From positions 310,001 through 374,000 of the forward strand of contig NC_012867.1 of assembly GCF_000026945.1 (NCBI RefSeq): a DNA stretch of 64,000 nt, given 5' to 3'. This DNA comes from Candida dubliniensis CD36 (taxonomy: Eukaryota > Ascomycota > Pichiomycetes > Serinales > Debaryomycetaceae). The position numbers and the translations under genes are program-made. Of this stretch, positions 30,873-39,236 are shown piece by piece (the first letter of the stretch is position 1; each line of letters begins with the position of its first letter). The notes under the pieces were generated by a model, which made no database searches, had not been told where the DNA came from, and saw only the letters and a program-made list of their open reading frames with translations.

Positions 30873-31490
30873 ATGTCCTCGTCGAAAAATTATAAATTGG
30901 AAATTTCCCCTAGCATCAACCAAACTAGTTCAACAGAATCGCAGAATTTATTGAAATTTACTGTACAAAGCAATACCCCCAATAAGATTATTCAATATAG
31001 ATTACCAATCATAGTACTATTGGGCAGTTTCGCTGTGGCATATATTATACAGAATATAGAGCAATTAAAGAGTTATGATATAGATGTATCACATCATGGT
31101 ATTCTTTTGATACTGGTTGTTGGAATAGCGCTTCTATTATGTCTTCAGACCCCCAAAGACACCATTATTGTTATGAGAGGTATAGGTATCCAATTACAAA
31201 GTAAGAAAATATGGCGGTTCCAATCATCTGATTCGTTTATACCGATAAATAATATGATTGATTTGGTTATTCATGAAGGATTCCACGACTATGGACAGGT
31301 TATATTTTATTTGTGTGTTTTGACGAAAGCAGCTAATGATAAGAATCCAATTACAATTGTTTTCCCAGAATTCTTACCCCGTAAAGATATACTTTTGACA
31401 GTTTGGAGACTAAGTAGAGAATTGCTATTTGGAAGCACAAATCGATATTGGAGAAGAGTACCTGGTCAAGGTTTAAAACAAGTTGTTTAG
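30873..31490 (+). CDS. GPI15: Gpi15 (PIG-H), GPI-GlcNAc transferase subunit
   Basis: 205 residues from ATG 30873. ER membrane subunit of the complex that transfers GlcNAc to phosphatidylinositol, the first step in GPI anchor synthesis. Two adjacent hydrophobic helices at about 44-62 (LPIIVLLGSFAVAYIIQNI) and 74-92 (HGILLILVVGIALLLCLQT) form the hairpin typical of PIG-H; residues 93-185 are the cytoplasmic PIG-H domain with ESxxxMRGIGIQLQS-type start (IIVMRGIGIQLQ), FIPINNMIDLVIHEGF and IVFPEFLPRKDILLTVWRLSRELL. Size is close to S. cerevisiae Gpi15 (229). Confidence 0.88.
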   Translation: MSSSKNYKLEISPSINQTSSTESQNLLKFTVQSNTPNKIIQYRLPIIVLLGSFAVAYIIQNIEQLKSYDIDVSHHGILLILVVGIALLLCLQTPKDTIIVMRGIGIQLQSKKIWRFQSSDSFIPINNMIDLVIHEGFHDYGQVIFYLCVLTKAANDKNPITIVFPEFLPRKDILLTVWRLSRELLFGSTNRYWRRVPGQGLKQVV

Positions 31491-31709
31491 AGCAAACTAA
31501 AAATGTAGAAGAAAATTAAAATTAGAATCAAAAAAATTTTCAATGTGTATAAAATCTATGTATAAACCTGATAACTAGAATAAAAAACCCAATAGAAATA
31601 AGCCAGTAATGTTTAGAAATATATCATTAACTGAAACTTTCCATAACAAACCAGAAATAAAAAAAATTAAAAATTAACAAAAAAAAAACAAATTTAAACA
31701 CCTAAAACT

Positions 31710-31913
31710 TTAGTTACCCAATTGTCTAAATAAATAGCCTTTGTTGTTCTTTTCAACAAAATTTGCAACACCTAACGTAGCTAAACCGTAGAAAGCGACA
31801 CTAGCAATAGCCTTCTGAACATGTCTGTTGTTATAAGAACTGTGGGATAATCGGCGAACTGAGTTAACTAGAACAGCTGAGGATACAGTCTTTGGAAGAG
31901 TGTTGAATAACAT
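31710..31913 (-). CDS. Small predicted mitochondrial membrane protein
   Basis: 67 residues from ATG 31913. I do not recognise the family. Residues 1-30 look like a mitochondrial presequence: no acidic residues, several Arg/Lys, Ser-rich (LPKTVSSAVLVNSVRRLSHSS). A single hydrophobic helix follows at about 37-54 (IASVAFYGLATLGVANFV), ending in a short charged tail KNNKGYLFRQLGN. That is the design of small single-span subunits of respiratory complexes or inner-membrane organisers. The codon pattern and long 3' A-rich flank resemble neighbouring genes. It could be a chance frame, but presequence plus helix plus ATG makes a real gene likely. It lies convergent with GPI15. Confidence 0.6.
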   Translation of the reverse strand: MLFNTLPKTVSSAVLVNSVRRLSHSSYNNRHVQKAIASVAFYGLATLGVANFVEKNNKGYLFRQLGN

Positions 31914-32941
31914 TGCTGAAATGTACTTGAAGTCAGAATATATGTAAAAGCTTAAATAAATGATTAATTAATTGATTGATTGATTGATGATGATAAGATG
32001 AGCTCGACAAGGTTCTCTTCCTCAAGGATTGTCGAAACTATTTATATGTGATTCATTGAATATGCAAATACGCCTCGGACATGTACTTGCGTAGATATCA
32101 CTTCGGATAATCTTACCCTTGAAAAAAAAAAAAATTAACAATAAAAAAAAGAAAGAAAACTTAAGTTTCTTGAGTCACCAGATGTAAAGTTTTTCCGAGA
32201 TTTTCAAAACTGTCCAATAAAATACTATGAACTTTGCAGGCGTTTATGCAAAAGCTCCGAGAAGCTCCTGATGCCTTCCTTATTCTTCCTTGATGTGGGT
32301 CGATTATACGCCTCTGACTTTGAATCATCCTTTCAAAAAAGCTCATCTTTGTTTTGCCCCGGACCATAAACATGTAATATATTTCTGTAAAACCCCGGGA
32401 TCTCTGCTCGCTATTTATTTCTAGAGAAATAAAAAAAATTGATGATCATTCTCAAGCCATGCTTTAGGGAGAATCTTTCAGTTGGTTTTTAATGAGTCCT
32501 GAGCCTATCTCATACCAGAAGTTGTGGGATATAAGTTAGTTTCTAGTCATCGCGAACGAATATCCGAAGGAAACAATAACACCAACTTGTCGTCAATATA
32601 GATCACTTCCAGCCCTGCCGGATAAAAAGTAGAAATGACAGAGTACTTGTTGTTATTCTCTTTGTTCTTTTTTTTTGTGTTATCAAGGCATTCTTTGTAT
32701 TTTTACAATTCTTACTAGCATTTAAAGTTCCGTCGTGAGATGTCGCGTAAACAAGTTCCATGTTGCGCCGATAATTCCAGATTCTGGTTACTAATTATAG
32801 ATTGGGAAATTAATTTACCACTCCCGCCCTCCCCCCTAAAAAGCATGGTTTGATTCCCTTCTGTCAAAGTCTTCATCTACATTTAGTTATCATTTAAACC
32901 TTATGTTCTGCAAAAAAGAAAAAAAAACTTTAAAAAAATAA
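31914..32941. other. Spacer upstream of small mitochondrial gene and downstream of tRNA
   Basis: 1.03 kb. Contains TGAT repeats near 31961-31992 and a 70-codon ATG frame on the minus strand (32161-32373) with no recognizable family and unusual codon use, not called as a gene. A motif ATGTCGCGT at 32740-32748 repeats the core of the SEC17/NNF1 inverted repeat. A-runs at 32920-32940 serve as the T-run Pol III terminator for the tRNA gene on the minus strand. No LTR ends recognized. Confidence 0.4.
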
Positions 32942-33057
32942 TGAAGGGTGCGAGATTCGAACTCGCGCGGTCAACTGACCAACAGATTACTCTGGTAAAG
33001 AAGGATTTGAACCTTCACCTTAAGTCTGTCACCTTAGACCAACTCGGTCAACCCTCC
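32942..33057 (-). tRNA. tRNA-Leu (anticodon UAA) with 31-nt intron
   Basis: Read on the minus strand from 33057: acceptor GGAGGGT pairs with ACCCTTC (one G-U), discriminator A. The D stem ACC/GGT, D loop GAGTTGGTCTAA, anticodon stem ACAGA/TCTGT with loop CTTAAG-A give anticodon TAA. A long variable arm (GGTCA-GT-TGACC) and T arm GCGAG-TTCGAAT-CTCGC confirm a class II leucine tRNA. The intron follows G37 and is 31 nt; mature length is 85. The intron itself contains GAAGG-TTCAAAT-CCTTC, which looks exactly like a second T arm and B box. T-rich DNA follows the 3' end as terminator. CCA is not encoded. Confidence 0.95.
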
Positions 33058-34609
33058 CAATTTGATGTCAAAAAATTATGCCGCTTTTATACATAGCATT
33101 GCTTTTTATTGGCTTTCTTTATTATGTTGTCCTTTAAAGTTTATTTTCTTACTTTATGTAACAAATAGCTGACGCTATAGCGTATTTATGTATTCATAAC
33201 TGTTTCGTGGTGTGCTAATTGGTTTTCGTACACTTCAAGCGCTACCATGTTTGGTTACCTGAGATTGTGATTTGATTAGTATTCCCATTTCAAGCAATTT
33301 TATGATTGATCAGCAATAGATGTAGTTGATTTTGCTGTCTTTTCTGCTTTATTGCAGTTTGGTGGTGTAAGTAGTAAATAACTACATTTTATTTTGATTT
33401 TGGTGTAAAGTTCACTCTAAAATATTTCAATTTACAAATAAGAGAAATTTCCAAGCAAAATATATTTTTTTTATCAATTCACATTTAGTATTGGTATTGG
33501 CTGATAATACAGTCACACATTTATTTGATTTATACGTGTAATGTGTGATCTTATAATTAATAGACTTGATTGAAAGTAAAAACATGAATCTCATAAACAT
33601 TCAAGATCCCTCAATCGCGCACCTAAAAGAGCTTAATTTACACGTGGTTATAATTTATCAAATTTTGCTGGAAGTACTAATCATTTCTAGTGAGATCCCA
33701 ATTGATCATCACATATGATTATCATCAATGGTAACTGATACCTCTGGTAGAAAAATACTTTAATTTGTATCTAGCTATATAGGTTGATCTGATCTCAACG
33801 GGTAATAATAATACTAATCACTTGTGTATGAAAGGTATGATGTTATGGCACAAAACCAAACTACCATATGATTTTTTGTTACTCGGTAGAAGGCAAAAGA
33901 AAATACTACAATGTATGGGGAGAGAAGGGGAAGGAGAAGGGGAAGGAGAAGGAGAAAGAAAAAAAAATTAAACCCACAAAGAGAGAGCAAAGAATTGCTA
34001 TTTTCATTTTTTTTGGGGATAATAATTACTTATATGATACGTCACCGATGGATATATAATTCACCAAAAGTTATAGAGACTACAATAATGACTTTAAGGA
34101 ACATAATTTTTGTTTTTTTATCAACTCAAAGGTTCTATAATACACATTATATACAAATCAAATAATTATGCTTGTGATTAAAACAGAATTAAAAAATAAA
34201 AATTGAAACTACCAAGAATAATATAGTATATATTATAGCAATTAAATAAATTTCTTCCTCTCTTTTTAACCAAATAGCAACCTTAATTCGATTTGCCATC
34301 ATTTTCTTTCTTTCTTTCTTTCTCTCCCACAAATGTACAATTTCCGGATTACATAATCCTCCTCAAACTCCTAATTATAGAAGAATCCACAACAACGGAA
34401 CAGCAAGTAAAGAAATCTAATTTAATGTCCACCAATTTTCTTTCCCTGTGTCTTTTCTTTCTTCCTGTTTGTTGGTTCGTTATCCTCTTATAAAAGCAAT
34501 TCTTTCTTTTTTGGTTTCTAATAACTATTCAAAGGAAACATTTCTACATATATATAATCATTAGATAATAAAACTCATAAAGAAACTACAATCAAATTTA
34601 TCAATCATC
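33058..34609. promoter_or_regulatory. Long spacer: tRNA upstream region and CSP37-like promoter
   Basis: 1.55 kb with no supported gene. Contains a CACGTG box (Cbf1/bHLH type) at 33641-33646, a 51-bp uninterrupted purine tract at 33917-33967, and a TTTC repeat near 34304-34323. Short open frames at 33868-34165 are read-through of the purine tract. The length suggests a heavily regulated downstream gene. Confidence 0.45.
33917..33967. repeat. 51-bp all-purine tract (GGAGAA-type repeats)
   Basis: Only A and G on the plus strand, made of GGGGAAGGAGAA-like units. It lies 640 bp upstream of the CSP37-like ATG. Confidence 0.9.
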
Positions 34610-35575
34610 ATGTCTGCTGGAAAATATTTATTAGGTACTGCTGCCCTTGTTGGTGGGGTTTATTATTATGACCAATATGTTCAACCAATCTTGCCAAGAC
34701 AACAACATCAAGAATTGGCTTATCAAACCCAACGTGTTGAAAACAAGGGCACTGAATTGAACAATAAATTGACTAAAAAAATTGAAGAAGGAAAGAAGTT
34801 TGTCAATGAAAAAACTGAATCGGTTACTCAACAAGTTAAAAATTCTGATGTTTACCAAAAATTCCAATCAAATACTGAAGATTACAAAAAACATGTTGAA
34901 GATGCTGTAGATAATGATAAAAATATTTTCGTTGTTGGTATTCAAAAATATATTGATTTTGTCAATCAATTAGGTGAAGGTAAAGTTCAAACTGGTACTA
35001 CACAATATTCAACTGTTTCTCCAAATGTTGAAGTCAAAGAAAAATCTATTTTTGGCAATTGGTTTGATAAAACTGACAATAAAGTTGATCAATTGAAAAA
35101 TGATGCTGATAAGAAAATAAATGAAGCTAAAGATAAGGCTGAATCTACCAAATCTGATTTTTTCAATTGGAATTCCAAAAAAGCTGATGAATTAGATAAA
35201 AAAGCCAATGAAGCCATTAATTGGACTAATAAACAAATTGATTATGCTTCAGCTGAATGGAACAAACATTACGAACAAGCTAAAGGTGACTGGAACAAAG
35301 CTCTTGATGATTTGACTAAACAATGGAATGATACCAAGAAACAATTGAATGGTAGATTTGACTCTGAAAAAGATAAAGCTATTAAAGGAGTTGAAGATGC
35401 TAAAAGTAATTTTGAAAAATTGAGTAATGATTTAACTAATGATGCTTCCAAGAATCAAAAATTGAAAGATGCTCAAGATCATTTTGGAAAGAGTCTTGAG
35501 AATTTGAAATTATTTGGCGACGATGTCTACAATGACTTTGCTAAAAGATTTGATGACTTGTTTAACCGTAAATAA
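34610..35575 (+). CDS. CSP37: Csp37-like LEA-type coiled-coil membrane protein
   Basis: 321 residues from ATG 34610; size and map position fit my memory of C. albicans CSP37, described as a 37-kDa cell-surface/membrane-associated protein, so the symbol is a recollection. Residues 5-22 form one hydrophobic segment (KYLLGTAALVGGVYYYDQY) with no evident signal-peptide cleavage site. The rest is Lys/Asp/Glu/Asn/Ala-rich amphipathic helix: 30-110, then 150-320 with recurring DKKINEAKDKAESTK, KADELDKKANEAINWTNKQ and KGDWNKALDDLTKQWN units, resembling LEA group 3 proteins and apolipoprotein-like helices. I see no Walker A motif. The N-terminal anchor plus helices could equally fit a mitochondrial inner-membrane protein. 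Confidence 0.7.
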   Translation: MSAGKYLLGTAALVGGVYYYDQYVQPILPRQQHQELAYQTQRVENKGTELNNKLTKKIEEGKKFVNEKTESVTQQVKNSDVYQKFQSNTEDYKKHVEDAVDNDKNIFVVGIQKYIDFVNQLGEGKVQTGTTQYSTVSPNVEVKEKSIFGNWFDKTDNKVDQLKNDADKKINEAKDKAESTKSDFFNWNSKKADELDKKANEAINWTNKQIDYASAEWNKHYEQAKGDWNKALDDLTKQWNDTKKQLNGRFDSEKDKAIKGVEDAKSNFEKLSNDLTNDASKNQKLKDAQDHFGKSLENLKLFGDDVYNDFAKRFDDLFNRK

Positions 35576-36036
35576 GTTTCAAAATGATGTTAGCTGAACA
35601 AAAAAAGCAAAACAAAGATATACTTTTGTTTTAATAGTTGATCATATAATATTAGATAGTATTTTAAAAAGAATTGTGAATTAACATTGTAACCCACCAA
35701 CATAGAACAGTCATTTGTTATAACATATATGAATTCTCTACCCAACACACATTTGTGCTATTTCTTATTCATCACCTAGTTCTACAATAATTTACAATTA
35801 AAAGACAACATATTATGTTATCAACTTGTCACTTTCAAGATACTTATTAGTCTCGGTTCCAATTGGTGCTTAATATTATTTGCACTGAAAAAAAAAAAAA
35901 GTTCTTCGTGATACAATCAGATTCTATTCTATATCTATATCTATATTACTTTTCTTTTCTTTTTTTTTTTTTTTTTTTTTTTGGGGACCAAAAATATTCT
36001 TCATGAGATCTCACTTTGATTAAACTATTCTCAGTG
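35576..36036. other. Spacer CSP37-like / AIM10
   Basis: 461 bp. Contains TATATC repeats near 35930-35946 and a long T run at about 35961-35982 just before AIM10. No gene. Confidence 0.5.
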
Positions 36037-37740
36037 ATGATTATTATTAAACGATTGTTGCATATCAAAACCGTTCCCAAATCGTACGGGAATCAATTAT
36101 CTAAATTCAAATATTCCAAACAAATTCCTACTCATGAAGTATTGACAAAGTTAGGATATATCACTTATCCACGAGCAGGATTAGTCAATTGGTCAAAAAT
36201 GGGATTATTAATTCAAAATAAGATTAATCAAATAATTAGACAAAGAATGGATGAAATAAATTTTGAAGAAATCAGTTTGTCATTAATTAGTCATAAAGAT
36301 TTATGGAAATTAACTAATCGATGGGATCAAGAAGAAATTTTTAAACTTGTCGGTGATGAATATTTATTAGTCCCTACAGCTGAAGAAGAAATCACAAATT
36401 ATGTTAAAAAACAATTTTTAGAAAGTTATAAGAATTTCCCCGTGGGATTATATCAAATCAATCCCAAATTTAGAAATGAAAAAAGACCCAGAGGTGGATT
36501 ATTGCGAGGGAAAGAGTTCTTAATGAAAGATGCATATTCATTTGATTTGAATGAATCCGAGGCCATGAAGACTTATGAGAAAGTAGTAGGTGCATACCAC
36601 AAGATATTCCAAGATTTAGGTATTCCCTATGTTAAAGCTGAGGCTGATTCAGGAGATATTGGTGGAAGTTTAAGCCATGAATGGCATTATTTGAACTCAT
36701 CAGGAGAAGATACAGTTTTTGAATGTAATGAATGTCATAATGTGTCAAATATGGAAAAGGCTTTATCGTATCCCAAAGAAATAGATGAAACTATTGATGT
36801 TTCCGTAAAGTATTTTACCACAGAAGATAAGTCAACGTTGATTTGTGCATATTATCCATCAAATAGAGTCTTGGAACCAAAGTTTATACAGAATGAAGTT
36901 CCTGATATCGATTTAGAGTCAATTAATGACTTGAGTGAATTCAATCATGATATATCTACACGTATTGTTAGAATTATGGATAGTCGATTGTCATCAAGAT
37001 CAAATTTCCCTGATTTCCCAATCAGTAATTTTATTAATCGATCATTAATAACTACATTAACTGATATACCTATTGTATTAGCACAAGAGGGGGAAATTTG
37101 TGCACATTGTGAAGATGGAACATTATCTGCCAGCAGTGCTATTGAAGTTGGGCATACATTTTATTTGGGTGATAAATATTCCAAGCCTTTAGATTTAGAA
37201 GTCGACGTCCCCACTTTGAACAACAATATTGAAAAACAAAGAATCATGATGGGGTGTTATGGTATTGGTATAAGTAGAATAATTGCTGCCATTGCCGAAA
37301 TTAATCGCGATGAAAAAGGATTGAAATGGCCACGAAGTATAGCTCCATGGGAAGTCACAATTGTTGAAGTTTCCCAACAGAAACAATCAACGAATGACAA
37401 CGACAATCCACAAGAAAATTTTAAAGAAGTTTATAATATATTAAATGAAGCCAATATTGATTATCGTCTTGATAATCGATCGGACTCAATGGGGAAAAAA
37501 TTGAAGCAATCTAATTTGATAGGAATACCATTGTCAATAATATTAGGCAATCAATATCCAATTATAGAAATTGAAGTAAGAGGTGATAAAAAGAATAACC
37601 GTTGGTTGCAAAGTTATACCAAAAATAAAGACCAGTTGCATTGGAAAGTAGAAACTGATGCTAAAGGTAACGACAAAAAACACTATGTTCACAAAGATGG
37701 GTTGATTACCGTTGTAAATAGTTTATTAAATGACATGTAA
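36037..37740 (+). CDS. AIM10: Mitochondrial prolyl-tRNA synthetase, bacterial type
   Basis: 567 residues from ATG 36037; the frame is open to a TTG seven codons earlier, ignored. Charges mitochondrial tRNA-Pro. N-terminal 1-30 is basic without acids. Class II motifs: motif 1 at about 40-65 (LGYITYPRAGLVNWSKMGLLIQNKINQIIRQRM), motif 2 at about 150-170 (NPKFRNEKRPRGGLLRGKEFLMKDAYSFD), motif 3 at about 405-420 (GCYGIGISRIIAAIAE), then an anticodon-binding domain. Between motifs 2 and 3 there is an insert with CNECHNV and CAHCEDG cysteine pairs, a zinc-ribbon-like remnant, shorter than a full bacterial editing domain. Matches S. cerevisiae Aim10 (576). Confidence 0.93.
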   Translation: MIIIKRLLHIKTVPKSYGNQLSKFKYSKQIPTHEVLTKLGYITYPRAGLVNWSKMGLLIQNKINQIIRQRMDEINFEEISLSLISHKDLWKLTNRWDQEEIFKLVGDEYLLVPTAEEEITNYVKKQFLESYKNFPVGLYQINPKFRNEKRPRGGLLRGKEFLMKDAYSFDLNESEAMKTYEKVVGAYHKIFQDLGIPYVKAEADSGDIGGSLSHEWHYLNSSGEDTVFECNECHNVSNMEKALSYPKEIDETIDVSVKYFTTEDKSTLICAYYPSNRVLEPKFIQNEVPDIDLESINDLSEFNHDISTRIVRIMDSRLSSRSNFPDFPISNFINRSLITTLTDIPIVLAQEGEICAHCEDGTLSASSAIEVGHTFYLGDKYSKPLDLEVDVPTLNNNIEKQRIMMGCYGIGISRIIAAIAEINRDEKGLKWPRSIAPWEVTIVEVSQQKQSTNDNDNPQENFKEVYNILNEANIDYRLDNRSDSMGKKLKQSNLIGIPLSIILGNQYPIIEIEVRGDKKNNRWLQSYTKNKDQLHWKVETDAKGNDKKHYVHKDGLITVVNSLLNDM

Positions 37741-37991
37741 ATAATAATTATAATAATATACAGATATATGTGATATAACAGCACTTCTACTCTCCCCCAC
37801 CGCCGTCCCTTTTTCTTTTCTTTTCTTTTCATATTATAAAATTCTCTTCTCTAAAGATATTTTATAATATATTTTCAATGATCTTGTCATTTTTCTTCTT
37901 TCATTCTTGTTCCAAAAAAAAAAAAACAAACAGACTTCAAATCTTAATTCAGTTTCCATTTCCTGGCCCACCTCTCTATACTATTATTTGT
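37741..37991. other. Convergent spacer AIM10 / SBH1
   Basis: 251 bp of AT-rich sequence with a TTTTC repeat near 37812-37830 and an A-run near 37914. No gene. Confidence 0.45.
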
Positions 37992-38362
37992 TTAAGAAGT
38001 AAATTTACCAGTGATTTTGGCAAATACATGTAAGATAATAACGGAGAAGATAAAACCAACAGCCAAGAATAAAACAACTAATGGATCAACTCTCAACCCT
38101 TGGGCTTCATCGGTAAATAATTTCATCATAGTGGAGGAAGAACCACCAGCACCAGCAGATCTGGTTGATAATGGAGTAGCATTCGATGATTGGGCCTTCT
38201 TTTCTTGAGTGGTATTTCTTTTAACTGCGCTTCTTAATCCACCTGGGGCTTGGTTGGTTGCTGATGAGGATCCGGACTAATTGAATAAAAAAAAAAAAAA
38301 CAGTTAGCAAATTTGTACTTTATTAAATTGCAAAACTCCTAAGAATGCTGTATACATACCAT
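37992..38362 (-). CDS. SBH1: Sec61 complex beta subunit (spliced)
   Basis: Spliced minus-strand gene, missed by simple frame scans because exon 1 is only the ATG (38362-38360). The intron is 38359-38277 with donor GTATGT, a TGCTAAC branch point near 38303-38309 and acceptor TTAG; exon 2 is 38276-37992. The product is 95 residues: MSGSSSATNQAPGGLRSAVKR, a short Ser-rich cytosolic stretch, then FTDEAQGLRVDPLVVLFLAVGFIFSVIILHVFAKITGK, the conserved juxtamembrane motif and single C-terminal transmembrane helix of Sec61-beta. It is a tail-anchored subunit of the ER translocon. S. cerevisiae Sbh1 is 82 residues. Divergent to PIN4. Confidence 0.95.
38277..38359 (-). other. Spliceosomal intron (83 nt) in SBH1 directly after the ATG
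   Basis: Donor GTATGT at 38359-38354, branch point TGCTAAC around 38309-38303, acceptor TTAG ending at 38277. Exon 1 coding part is the start codon alone. Confidence 0.9.
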
Positions 38363-39236
38363 TGTTATTTGTGTGGTTGAAAGTACTAACTGGCTTTATA
38401 GTTGAAAATAGGTTAAAAAAAAAAAAATCGAGTTTGTTGTTGAAACTTTTTCGATTTACGTATCCACTTTTTAGTGGAAATAAATTTTCACTCATAATAA
38501 AAGGTCTCATACATATATTATTTTTCTGGAGCGTGTCATATACTTAATAGGTAGTGCGCATTGTTCAAATAACATAAAAACTACTACTGCCTACAAAAAA
38601 GAGACAAATCAAACAAATCCACACACACACACACATTTGACACAGGAAAAAGACTCACTAACGAAAGAAATACCATCCACGCCAAAAGCCCAGAACACAT
38701 ACTCGTGTTGACTTTTTTGTTTTAAAACATTCTCTTTATTGAATATACCGATATTTATCAGTTTGAAATACTTGTTAATTGTAAATCTGGTTATCAGTGT
38801 TTCCTCCTCCCAATAACATCCAACCAACGGGGAAAATAAACAAAGAGACACGAATTGTGGGCAACCAAAAAGAAAGAAAGAAAAAAAAATTTCTGAATCC
38901 AACCAAGAACCCAAAGGCGACAGAAAAATCAAACAGAACTTATTACAACATTCAACTCTCTTTTTTTATTTTATTTTACACAGTCAAATCAACCAACATC
39001 AGGAGAATATCCATCATATACATAGAGATAGACTGTTTAATTAATTAACTGATTGATTGGAAAATAATTTCTAAGATTGATTTCAACCATTTAACAATTC
39101 AAAGTTTCTATTTCCACCTATCAAATTTCATTATTATTATTATTATTATTTTTTTTTTTTTTTGAAAACAAAGCAATAGCCGATAAAAAAAGAACATAGG
39201 CCAATAATATTATTACTGACTTTGACAATAAGTATA
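38363..39236. promoter_or_regulatory. Divergent promoter, SBH1 / PIN4
   Basis: 874 bp. Contains a plus-strand TACTAAC at about 38384-38390 with no usable donor, a (CA)n run, and TTA plus poly-T runs at about 39131-39163 in the PIN4 leader. No gene supported. Confidence 0.45.
38620..38634. repeat. (CA)n microsatellite, 15 bp
   Basis: Short uninterrupted CA repeat in the SBH1/PIN4 spacer. Confidence 0.9.

Noticed and set aside
32161..32373. 70-codon ATG frame on the minus strand
   Set aside because: No recognizable domain, atypical codons and no clear promoter; could be real but cannot be supported.
33058..33900. Possible solo LTR beside the tRNA gene
   Set aside because: tRNA genes attract LTRs in Candida, but I found no convincing TG...CA ends with target duplications.
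33868..34165. Two overlapping Lys/Arg/Gly-rich frames
   Set aside because: They are translations of the purine tract; overlapping frames of the same low-complexity DNA.
38384..38390. Plus-strand TACTAAC near SBH1
   Set aside because: No donor and acceptor that give a coding exon; likely chance.
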